Source: Mesostigma viride
Taxonomy: Eukaryota > Streptophyta > Mesostigmatophyceae > Mesostigmatales > Mesostigmataceae
Direction: 5' to 3'
Length of the DNA stretch: 64,000 nt
Assembly: GCA_009746045.1 (NCBI GenBank)
Contig: RPFO01000972.1
Coordinates: 175,001 to 239,000 of the forward strand
Shown in pieces: positions 12,701 through 24,700 of this stretch (within the stretch, counting starts at the first letter, position 1; every line of letters begins with the position of its first letter). The notes under the pieces were generated by a model. It was not told where the DNA came from and searched no databases. It saw nothing but the letters and a program-made list of their open reading frames with translations. The translations under genes were made by a program, and so were the position numbers.

Positions 12701-15700
12701 TGTTCTCACTGACGATGGATGCACGGCTGTTCAATAGTAGTAATAGTCTATATTTAACGCACAGCAGGCCCATGAGATAGTCACACAATCATAACATAAA
12801 TATGTTCCCCGAATCATAACATCAATATGGCTGGAGGAATGGCCCCAGCCATCCAACTGGGTCGACACCTCGACCGGTAAATATAGATTTTTTTTGCGGC
12901 CTCAGGATAGCTGCTATGACGTTTCCGGACACTTTTCTGTATGCCCATCCTCGCGACAGCTGAGCATTCTATAATCCTCTTCTGCCCTCTGCGGCGGCAC
13001 ACTGATTCTACTATTTTTCTGAAGTATCCAAGTAGCTGCTTTGAACATGTCCGCCACACGGTCACCATGATTCCAGTTTCCACGTCCTTGCTTATGCTTG
13101 CTTTCGCAAATCCTCCTGCCCGCATGTCCCTCACATCCCCAGTTAGCATCGAACCACACACGTTTGTACTGTAGACGTACGTGCGGTACACATATGCTTG
13201 CAAGCAGTTAGGAGTGTTTCTGAGAACGCTCCTGGCCAACTCCCGCCTTGATGGTTTCTTAATTTATGACGAGATCTGATTCCATCAAGTGACTCCTGCC
13301 TTCGCAAGCCTCCCTACCACCCAGCTCCCTCCTCCCTCCTCCCTCCTTTCTCCTACTGATCCCCCCAGTTGGCATCGAAACATGTACGTTTGCGTGCGTG
13401 TGCGTGTGTGTATGCGTGTGTGGCGACAAGTCTTCCCGAGAACGGTCCTGACAAGTTTCTGTCTTGAAGCGTTCCTGATGGGTCACGAGATTGAGTTCAA
13501 ATTACTGACTCCTGCCTACAAGCAACGTCCCCGACACACCTCCAGGTGTCACCAGGTGGCATCGAGCGAGCATATATTTCTGTGTGCGTGTGGGCATGTG
13601 GCTAGGCCCTAGGAATGTTCCTGACCAGCCCCTGCCTGCAAGCAACGCCCCTGACCAACTCGCTTGCGTCGCCAGGTGGCATCGAACGGTGCGAGGACGG
13701 GAGCACCATCGACATGGGAGGTGCCGAGGAGGTGGACTCGCGCAATGCGGAGGAAGACACGGCGGCGAGTGCCGCCCGTGCAGGTAGGGGCAGTATGGTA
13801 GATGGGGTTCCTATTGTAGGTATCATAAGGCAGGATCATTGGAGGGGGTTATATATAAATATATAAGGGTTATATAGGAATGGAGAGCCGCATTGGATCA
13901 TTGGAGAGGGACGATGTCACATACTCAAAAGTTTGTACTCTCCCAGTGGAGGCACGCGAGTGAGTGAAGGAAGGAAGGAGTGTCACCCGTCACCCGTCAC
14001 CTGTCACCCTCGCCATCCCCCGGCATAACGCTCCCCTCCCTCCCCCACCCTGTCCCCCAACACGCGCCATTGTGCCCCGCCAGATGGCGCCCCCTCAGGG
14101 CTGCCGCAGCCCCGCCCCAGCTTCCACCTCCCCAACCTCCGCATCAAGATCGACGAGGACCGGACCAGCGCGACCACCAGTGGGTCGCCCAGCCCGTCTT
14201 CGGCGACCCTTCGGGGGCCAATTTCGGGCGACAGCTTGCGCGGCGGCGGCGGCAGCGGCGGGCTAACCGATGGCCTTCGCCACGGACTGCTCGTTCGTGT
14301 CCCTCGCAGCACAGGGTCGCCGCGCGGCAGAAAGGAAATGGGGGGGACCGTGTCGCCGTCGCTGCTGTCGCCGCGCAGCCCGGGCGCTAGCCCGAGGTGA
14401 GGGTCTTGGCTTCATGCTGTTTTTTTTTTTTGCTTTTTCTGATGAATGCGGTAGCCCGAGGCAAGGGTCTGCTTCACAAGCTTTTCACTCCTCTTTGCGG
14501 CGCTGTCTTTAGATTCATGTTGATGCCATTTGCTAGCGAGTGCGGTGGCTCGAGCTATGGGTCACATAAGCTTGATTGGGCTCTTGCTATTCTTTTTTAT
14601 TTTCGCCGAAAGCATATCCGATACCTCAGGGTGTCAGGTATCGAGCCTAAAGGTAGAGGGGCCCAGGAGTTTCGGTATCGATCCCAGATGTAGGTGGGTT
14701 ACCGATAGTGCTGGTATTGAGGGTAGAGGTAGGTGCCCAGGAGTGTTGGTATCGATCCCAGATGTAGGTGGGTTACGGTAAGTGCTGGTATTGAGGGTAG
14801 AGGTAGGTGCCCAGGAGTGTTGGTATCGATCCCAGATGTAGGTGGGTTACGGTAAGTGCTGGTATTGAGGGTAGAGGTAGGTGCCCAGGAGTGTCGGTAT
14901 CGATCCCAGATGTAGGTGGGTCACCGTTAGTGCTGCTATTGAGGGTAGAGGTAGGTGCCCAGGAGTTTGGGAATAGGTCCAAGGGACAGGCTTTGAGCCT
15001 GTTTGGTGTATTGATCGCTATTAAGTGTATTGAGCCTACTAGTAAAAGCCGGGGAGCATTTGCAGGTTCAGTCGGAAGGTAGGGACCCGGGGGGTTGGGG
15101 GATCAGGACCTGCTGGACTACAAATCTAATACTACTAGTTAGATGTAGTGGAAGTATGAGACATAGCCATGCGTTGTTAATTCTAATACTACTAGTTAGA
15201 TGCAGTGGTAGTATGAGACATAACCATACGTTGTTAAATCTAATACTACTAGTTAGATGTAGTGGTAGTATGAGACATCACCATGTGTTGCCCTCTCTCA
15301 TAATCCCAGGTGGACTGCGGAAGACCGCGATGACAAGCCAAGTCCTTCCCTGACATGCTTCCCCCCACTCTTTCCTATCCTTTTGCCCTGTGATAGGGCT
15401 GTGATAGGGCTTATGCCCTGTTTGCCCTGTGATAGCGCTTTTTGCCCTATAGTAGGCCCTATAATAGGCCCGCTAATAGGGCTTATTTAATAATGATGAT
15501 TGCCCTTTATTACCATCAATTCCCAATGGCGCCGTGGAGGGCCGCGCTGTCTATGTCATCAGCGCGCATTGCAGGACATACCCAATGTCTATAACGGACT
15601 GCCATCCTCGACTACTTTCATCCCAGGTGCACTGAGGAGGACCGCGAGCTGGTCATGTGCTCCTCTCGGATGCTCCCCGAAACTCTCTCCTCTTCTCTCA

Positions 15701-18700
15701 CATCCAATCATGCGTCATCATGGCCTCTCTCCTCGTCCCAGGTGCACTGTCAAATATTTCGATTGACCAACAAGGTCCATTGCAAATGGAGAGGAGGAAT
15801 ATCTTTCACCCTTATTCAACCCTTATTCAACCCTTATTCAACCCTTATTCAACCCTTATTCAACCCTTATTCAACCCTTATTCAACGTTTGTATTGAGCA
15901 TCATGCGTGGTCCGCCAAAAAGGCTAGGCAAGCCAACAAGGCGTAAAACATGGCCAGCAATGCCAGGCCAACAAGGCCTAAAACTAACCAACAAGGTTAA
16001 TACAGACCAACCAGGTCTAGGCTCCGCGAGGGCCTCCCCTCGCTTTCCCAAGATCTAGGTCATAACTCCGCCATACTTAGCCTCAGGCTTGGAGGCGACC
16101 AACAAGGTGCATCGAATGTGCTAGGCACTTTGCCTTTGACAAGGCAAAAACACTTGTGGCAACCGTCGATGTGAAAATCTACGGTGTAGGACTAATTTAG
16201 TTGACAACAAGCCAAAATCACACATATCATGCTTGCGACGGCGGTACCACTAGAAAGGTGGCGCGGCGCACACCTGAGTGAGTACAAGTCATCTGGACAT
16301 CCAGTCCTAAGCGTGAGTGGCGTTGGCATGTAGGCACTAGGGCTATATGCCTCCAAGGCGGCGCCCGATGCTTACATCGCGCGAAGCGCGGATCCCCACG
16401 CAGGTCACAGTGGCACTGTACGGACGTACATAGGCAGTATGACGAATCAGCCACTGCACCGATCAATAGCTACATCGGCCAGGGAAAAAAGTATTTTCAC
16501 ACCGATTTTTTTTAAAAAAAAACAGCTCCTAGAACCAATACATACGCCTAATTCACTCATAATTGCTCATGTGTACGAAGTATGGCACACCCGCTACCAG
16601 CAGCATGCTTTTGTATTAAAGCAAGGCAACAGAGGGTAGCAATTGTTCACGATGCCAACCCACAATCCGGCCTGTACAAAATCCTCAAAATATGGCAAGT
16701 AGTGCTAGAAATTCTGACATGCGCCGTGGAGGACCGCGAGCTAGCTGTACTGTTCTCTAACATGCTGTGCTATTCTCTAACATGCTAACCCCACAAAGCC
16801 TCACATCCTCTTGCTTCTCCCGGTAATATTTTACTCATTTCAGGTCCACAGCACGCAGGCTGTACCATTCTCTAACATGCTTGCCCTGCACTTTCATATT
16901 GTTTGGTTGTCCCCCCTATACCTTGTGTTCCAGGTTCACCATGGAAGACCGCGAGCTGGCGGCCATCCCTGGGGAGACCTTCCTGGCGCGCCTCATGCGC
17001 ATCAAGCAGCTGCAGGAGTCACAGATGCGGCGGCGGCGCAAGGGCGCGCCCACCACGGCCACGGGGGGCGGAGAGCAGTGGAGCTGGGGGCTGATCGGGG
17101 GGGGTGTCGACCGCGCACCGCCCGTAACCGGCATCTCTGTGAGTGGGCAAGCATTCGTAGGAATAATGGTAAGTGACAAAATGGTCGATGCCTGATGGTA
17201 AGATGGTAAATGATACATGATAAAATTCTAAATGATACGTGGTAGAATTAGATGGTATCATGATTTTATAAGATCGGGATGAATGGGAATGCTCTGCTCC
17301 CGTAGTGCGCGGTTGAGTAAATTGACCAGCGTCCAAGTGAGTGGGCAGGCCTGCTAGGAGCAATTAAGGGCGACTTAATCATAACAAATTTGGGAATGCA
17401 CTCGATGCAGGCATGGTCTGTTGATCGAGGGTATACTTGAGCGGTGTCACCGGCAGATGAGTGAGTGGGCTTGGCATCGTCGTAGAGATTATAGCATGTG
17501 CCCTCCTCTTCCCACCCCTTCCCACCCCTTCCCACCCCTTCCCACCCCTTCCCACCCCTTCCCACCCCTTCCCACCCCTTCCCACCCCTTCCCACCCCTT
17601 CCCACCCCTTCCCACCCCTTCCCACCCCTTCCCACCCCTTCCCACCCCTTCCCACCCCTTCCCACCCCTTCCCACCCTTCCCACCCCTTCCCACCCCTTC
17701 CCACCCCTTCCCACCCCTTCCCACCCCTTCCCACCCCTTCCCACCCCTTCCCACCCCTTCCCACCCCTTCCCACCCCTTCCCACCCCTTCCCACCCCTTC
17801 CCACCCCTTCCCACCCCTTCCCACCCCTTCCCACCCCTTCCCACCCCTTCCCACCCCTTCCCACCCCTTCCCACCCCTTCCCACCCCTTCCCACCCCTTC
17901 CCACCCCTTCCCACCCCTTCCCACCCCTTCCCACCCCTTCCCACCCCTTCCCACCCCTTCCCACCCCTTCCCACCCCTTCCCACCCCTTCCCACCCCTTC
18001 CCACCCCTTCCCACCCCTTCCCACCCCTTCCCACCCTTCCCACCCCTTCCCACCCCTTCCCACCCCTTCCCACCCCTTCCCACCCCTTCCCACCCTTCCC
18101 ACCCCTTCCCACCCCTTCCCACCCCTTCCCACCCCTTCCCACCCCTTCCCACCCCTTCCCACCCCTTCCCACCCCTTCCCACCCCTTCCCACCCCTTCCC
18201 ACCCCTTCCCACCCCTTCCCACCCCTTCCCACCCCTTCCCACCCTTCCCACCCCTTCCCACCCCTTCCCACCCCTTCCCACCCCTTCCCACCCCTTCCCA
18301 CCCCCACCCTAAACGATTACTCCCTCCTCGTCCCCCAACCCCCAAACCCTCCACCCTCCTGGCCCCCCCACCCCTCCCCCCCCAGGTCCCCCTCACCGTC
18401 GCCGTCGACGTCAACGGCACGTGCGAGATCACGGTGTCCCGGCTTGGTCCCTGGCAGCTCCCCGCCGGCTTCCGCGTGCACCTGCTCCTCCTCGGGCGGG
18501 CTGACTTGGCCCTCGTGCGCGGGCCGGACTCGTTTGACCTGCGCGACCCGGCGTCCACGAAACAGATCGTGGCAGGTCTGTCCGGTCTTGATGAGGCCAC
18601 GTTTGTAATCCTGGTCGCTGTGGGGGAGGGTCATCGAGACGCCGCCTCGGTCCAGCGCGTGCAGACGCTCCTGCACTCGTGCGGGGCCAAGTTCTGGCAG

Positions 18701-21700
18701 CAGCTGGGCGCGGCGGGGCGGCGGGCAGCGCTCCAAGGGGAGCCAGAGGCTACCGGTAATGCTGGCGTCGATGCTGATGCGGACACGGGTGCAGACGCTG
18801 GTGGGGCCGTGTCTGCGGGGGTGGCCAAGGATGGGAAAGATGGACATGTTCTACCGGGTGGCAGCATTAACGCCCCCAGTGGCAGCAGCGGAGGAGGTAC
18901 TGTAGGTATGTCAGGGATGGAAGCCTTGAGCTCCCCGGGCGGTGATGCCGCCGCGGCGACCGATGGCGCCCCCAGGGACGCGCCAGGGACCGCCATTCAG
19001 GGCAACGGGCAAGGCACCGCCGGTGCGCCAGGTGGCGGTGAGCGAGGGGGGCAACCGTCGCAGGGTCTTTTGGGCGGTGCCACTGGCGCGGAAGGGACTG
19101 CTGGGGGACCAGGGGCACACCCGGGTCGAGGCCTCAGCAGTCAGGCGGACGTCAGTAGCAAGGAACCTGGAGGAAGTGCCCCGTCAGGCATGCCGGCCTC
19201 TGGAGGGGAGGATATGGGTCAGGTGGGGGCCGGCGAGGGTCAGACAACTGACAAGGTTCAACCAGATGACAAGGGTCTAACGCAAGGGCATGACCAGGAG
19301 GGCCAACCACAAGGCCTTAATCGTCAGGAATCTTTATCGGGGGGCATCATCCCTGTCCATGGAGACAAGTCGCTTACCAACATGCTCCCGCCCGCCCACT
19401 TCTCGCCTTCTTCTGGCGACGGTCACGTCTCGCCCTCGTCTGCCAGCGGGGTGCCGTCCCCTGCTGGCGCGGCGGCTGCGGTGGCGCCAGCTGGCGTGCC
19501 GGGCGGGGGCGAGGGTGCCTCTGCCGCAACGACAAGTGGAGCTGGGGAGGGGGAAGTCACAAGGAGTGATGGAGAGGGGAGGAAACCGAGCAGTGCTGGG
19601 GGGGGTAATGGGGCGGAGGGGTCAAACCCAGGGGGTGCTAATGCTAGCGCGCCCAGTGATTCTGTCCGCGCAGTCACTGCCGTATCGCCAGAGACAGGTA
19701 CCAGTGGGTGTCATCCAGGCACTGTGGGCGCCCACAAGGAAGGGGAAGGCGCCCTGAACGTTAAACAGGGAGGGGTGCCCTTGGCTGCCGATGCGGCTAT
19801 CAAGGCAGAGGGCATGGGAGCAAATGATGCTGGGCCTGCGGCCACGGAAAAGGTGGAGGGGGCAAAGGACGCAGGGTCGGACGGGGAGCAAGACCGAGCC
19901 AGGGAGCAGGCTGGTGGGCAAACTGGCACCAGCCAGCCAGAGGCGGGCAAGGGGGCGGAGGGCGGTAAACAGGAATCCGGGGGGGCAGTAGAGCCGCAGA
20001 AAGCGCCTGCAGAGCCGAGTGTTGGGAAACCACAAGATGGCGGGAAGGAATGGGATAGGAGCAAAGCTGGGCAACCACAACCACAAGGGGTGGATGGCAG
20101 CAAGGCGGGGGTGGTGGATGGCGTGCCCCAGACGCTGGCGTATTCCTTCATCGGCTTCACGGGCGCCCCCTTTGCACCCGAGAGCAGCGTGGTCGGGTCC
20201 GGCGTGCAGGGCTGGTTCGTGTGGGACCCGTCGACTCGGATGTACGACGTGCTCACGCAGCCCCATGCATCTGCGCTCGCAGGTACGTATCTTCATCACA
20301 CTAGTATCTTATGGCTCACATGTCTTTACAGGTATTAAAGATAGGAGCGGCTGCGCTCGCAGAGATGTGGCAGCGCTTGTCCGACGACACCCCTCGTGGT
20401 TGCGGTTTCAGGGTTTAGGGTTCAGGGTTTTTAGGGTTTAGGTTTTACGATTTTATGGTTTATGGTTTAGGGACGACTATGCTTTTCGCGCTTGTCCGAT
20501 GACTATGCTGTTCATGGGGGTTTCGTTGGGTTTGTATAGCAGTCGCGTGCTTTAAAATTGATCTACAGAACTTTCATCAACTGACTTAAACGTTGCAAAG
20601 CACAGCCAGCTGTCTCTTTCCATTCCCGTCTAGCCCCTAGGACATGCTCATGTATGTTCATGTGTATTAAAAATAGGTGCGGCCACGCTCGCAGGTGGGG
20701 TGGGTAGGTGTTGGGTTTTGCGTAGCGGCTGCTTCGTTTCATGTTTGTGGGGTGTGCCTAGCCTGGTCGGCTGCTTCTTTTCATGTTTGTGGGGTGTGCA
20801 TAGCCTGGTCGGCTGCTTCTTTTCATGTTTGTGGGGTGTGCCTAGCATTGTCGGCTGCTTCCCTTTGTTCCCTATGAATAGTAGAACTGGGAGAAATTTG
20901 CTTGAACTAGATTTGTTAGATGAACTCAGGGATCCCTTTGTTCCTGTAAAAATAGCAAAGTAGAGATTTACTTGAGCTAGATTAACTGTTTTCCCAGCTT
21001 ATTAGATTGGCTGGTTCCCTTAGTTCCCTTAGAAGTACTAGAACTAATGGAAATCTACTCGAACTAATACTAGATTCATTAGATTAACTGCTTTCCTTTG
21101 TTCCCTTCTAACTCCTATGATGTGCTCATCCAGCCTCAGCACGCCACGCTCACAGGTGGGTCGTTGCTCTGGTAGGGTGCCCATGCAGGTTTTGGCCAGA
21201 GGCACGCGCAGGTGGAGTGCTGTGCTGCACGTGTGTAGCATTGCTACTATGCCACTAGTGCTGGTTTGAGACCAGACCGGGACATGACAGGCCCGTGACT
21301 GACGCAGGATCCTGATTCCATCAGCGATGCTATTTCAACATGTTTTTATCATAGTTAACCCTGCTAAGGGTTGCTGCACGTTCTGTCTGTCGCACTTGTC
21401 TTTTCCTGTAAGATACTAGAGCACTCCCATGCTAATTTTCTGCCCTCTACCCTCCCCCCCCTCCCCCCTCCCTCTTTCTCCCTCTCCCCACACCTATGCA
21501 CCCGGGCACCACCCTCCCCGTCTTTCGGACCATGCCCATGCGGTCAAACGCCCCTGGAACACCCGCCAGGTGTCCGTGCGCTTGTGGAGGGCGCGGAGCT
21601 GGTCGCCCCCGGCATGAACAGCGCCCAGCTGGCGCTCTGCCTACAGTGCCAGCTAGCGCAGTGCATGCGTCCGTTGGAGCGCGTCTTCCAGCGTTACTGC

Positions 21701-24700
21701 CTCATGCTGGACTCGACAGGGCAAGGTGGGCCTTCCAATCCATGAGAGCAAATAGAGAACATGATTTTTTAGTCTCCATACGACCTGCAGGGTCTTCCAG
21801 GGCGACTGCCTCATGCTGGCAAGAAAAGTTTTTGTTGCTCATGGTCTTGTTGGTCATGTTGGGGCTCCATGTCAAGGCTCATGGGTAAATTATCGTGGGG
21901 CTCCATGTTTCTTGTTTCTTCTCTTAGCTCCTCTCATGCCCACTTTATCTTATTCCTCTTATTGTGTAGTAGTATAATATTTCTGCAGCGCTCATTTGGT
22001 TTGGAACAGGGCGGAGTTCAGTCTTCTTCACTTCCACCTCTCGGCTCTCCCCCGCCCTTCACCGCCCCTTACTTCCCATCGCCCCATTGCATTCACACGC
22101 CATCCACTCAACTCACTTTCCCTTCAACCCCCTTTTCTCTTATTCAACCCCAAGGGACCCACCCTACCCCACCCCCTCCGCATCCCCATTATATTGCCCC
22201 CCCCCCCCTATGATCCACCCCTGGTCATCCCTGGACCTATGATCCATCCCCCCTGGTCATCAACCCGTTGCGATATACCACGCACGCGCCCCTCTTCTGC
22301 CCGCGCCCCCACCGCCACCACCATACAAACACCCCTTCACCGCCTGCAGTCACAAGCCACCCCTTCCACTGCGACCTGCGCCAGTTTGAGATGCTCTGCA
22401 AGGGCAGCCGCCTCAAGCTCAAATCCTCCGAGATGGCCCAGCTCTACAGCGACCCACGCCCAACGCCCAATGCCACCACGGGGGGTGACGGCAGCAGTAA
22501 CAACTCAAGCCCTGCCTCCTTTGAGCTCAGCTCCTCTCCCCGCAAGGGGGGTGTTGGGGCCAAGAACTCGTCCAATTTGTCCAACTTGTCGAATCTGTCC
22601 GCCAGCTCCGGCGAGGGTGCCTTGATGCCAGGGTACCAGGCGCCCCCTGAGATGGACTTCATCGGCTTCCTGGAGTCGTTGGCGCGGCTCGCGGTCTTCC
22701 GGTGGGCGCTTGTGGACGGATCATGCTCAGGATCTGGTCACTATCCGCGTATTGTGTACTGTGCTACAATACGCCCCCGTATTGTGTACTGTGCATGTAC
22801 TACAATGCTGCATGCGCTACTAGTACCTACCTTTTAGCCTTAACTACGATACCGCATGCTCTACTAGTACCTACCGTGAGCCTTAACTACGATGCTCCAT
22901 GCTCTACTAGTACCTACCTTTTAGCCTTAACTACGATACCGCATGCTCTACTAGTACCGACCGTGAACCTTAACTACAACGCTCCATGTTACACTAGCAC
23001 CGACCGTGAACCACTGCTACCGATGCCAGACCGACAGTCTACCGGTGGGTGCTTGTTTAGTATGGGTGCTTTGTAACCAAGCGTGCTTGTTAGCATGCAT
23101 CCCCTTGTTGTCTCTTGCACGCCTTTTCGCCTACTGTTGCACCATACTAGGGTATCGCACCGGTGCATTCGCATCCTATACCAGTACTATGTGCCATAAT
23201 TAGTCCACAGGCTCGCGATATACCGGCGCATGCTTATGGGCTCTCTGTGAGCTTCACCAAGAGTGCTTGGTAAATATATTGATTGAGAGTGCATGATAAA
23301 TAAATTAGTTAAGAGTGCTTGGTAGATAAACTAATTGAGAGTGCTTGGTAAATAAAAACCACACCATCTGTCTGTCAACCTTTCCCCGTGCCACGTTACC
23401 CTGTCCGCCAGCAAGCTCGGCCTCATGCAAAGTTTCTACCATACTCCTTTTAAAATTTGCCTAACTGTTGAACTATCACTTCCTTGATAGCTATTTTTCT
23501 TTTGCCTTTGATGGCTTTCCCTTGGCTATCTCTTTACCATTCCTTGCCGTCTCTCCTTTTCCCGTGCTATCTCCCCGTGCAGCTTCGCCATGTCCGCAGG
23601 CAAGCTCGGCACGGTCTCTGTCCTCCAACAAGGGAGCAGCGCCACCGCCGGTGCCGCCTCCACAGCCGCCACGTCAGCAGCCAACGAGACCAGCTTGACG
23701 GCCTCGCTGACCAGCGGGGGGGGTTCTGGTGCCGGCAGCAGTGGCGGAGGCGCAGCCACCAGCACAGCCACCACGATCCCGGAACACCTGGCGGAGGTGC
23801 TGCACAAGCACGTGCTGCGATATGCCGCTGCCATGAGGCACCCGCGCAACTTCTTCCGGGAGTTGGGCGATGACAACGTCCAGGTATTAAGTAACACAGT
23901 TGCCCGCTTTAACTACGCTGCAATGTTCGCTACTACTATCTATGCTTTGGTTTGTGTTTCTTCCGGGAGTTGGGCGATGCCAACGTGAAGGTATTAAGTA
24001 ACACAGTTGCCCGCTTTAACTACGCTGCAATGTTCGCTACTACTATCTACGCTTTGGTTTATGTTTCTTCCGGGAGTTGGGCGATGACAACGTCCAGGTA
24101 TTAAGTAACACAGTTGCCCGCTTTAACTACGCTGCAATGTTCGCTACTACTATCTATGCTTTGGTTTATGTTTCTTCCGGGAGTTGGGCGATGCCAACGT
24201 GAAGGTACCCCATCTCCCTCTCCTAGCCTTACACCCCACGTCCAACTATCGATGTATTACTTGATTGCCTCACTCCTTGATTTTCCAGTTGAATCTGATA
24301 AAATGCTTTGTTATATACTAGGTGACATGAGTTGGGATAACCAAGTTAAAGTATTATGTACACTGGTATCTCAATACTACTTGTCGACGCTGGTACTTAA
24401 CTACTATCAACTGACAAAAGCAATTGTCATCTTTGCCTTTGACCCTTAGCGCCGGCACTTACCAGCTTGCTCCCATTTTCCTTGCCTTTGACTCGATATC
24501 CCATCACCATCGCCACCCTTTTGCCTCACACCTGTACCACCCCGTTTGCGCGCCTTCGTTCCCACCTATCTTCCCTACCCCTTCTAGTAAATACCCGTTT
24601 GCCCCCCCCCCCCCCCCTTGTGGTCCTCACCTTTTTGCCCCCCCCACCCCCCTCTTTTGGCCCTCACCTCTTTTGGACCCCGCCCCTTTTGGCCCTTACA

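Noticed and set aside
17266-18600. Very long open frames on both strands through the CCCACCCCTT array
   Set aside because: They come from a 10-bp repeat without stops; only the frame downstream of 18386 has real coding character.
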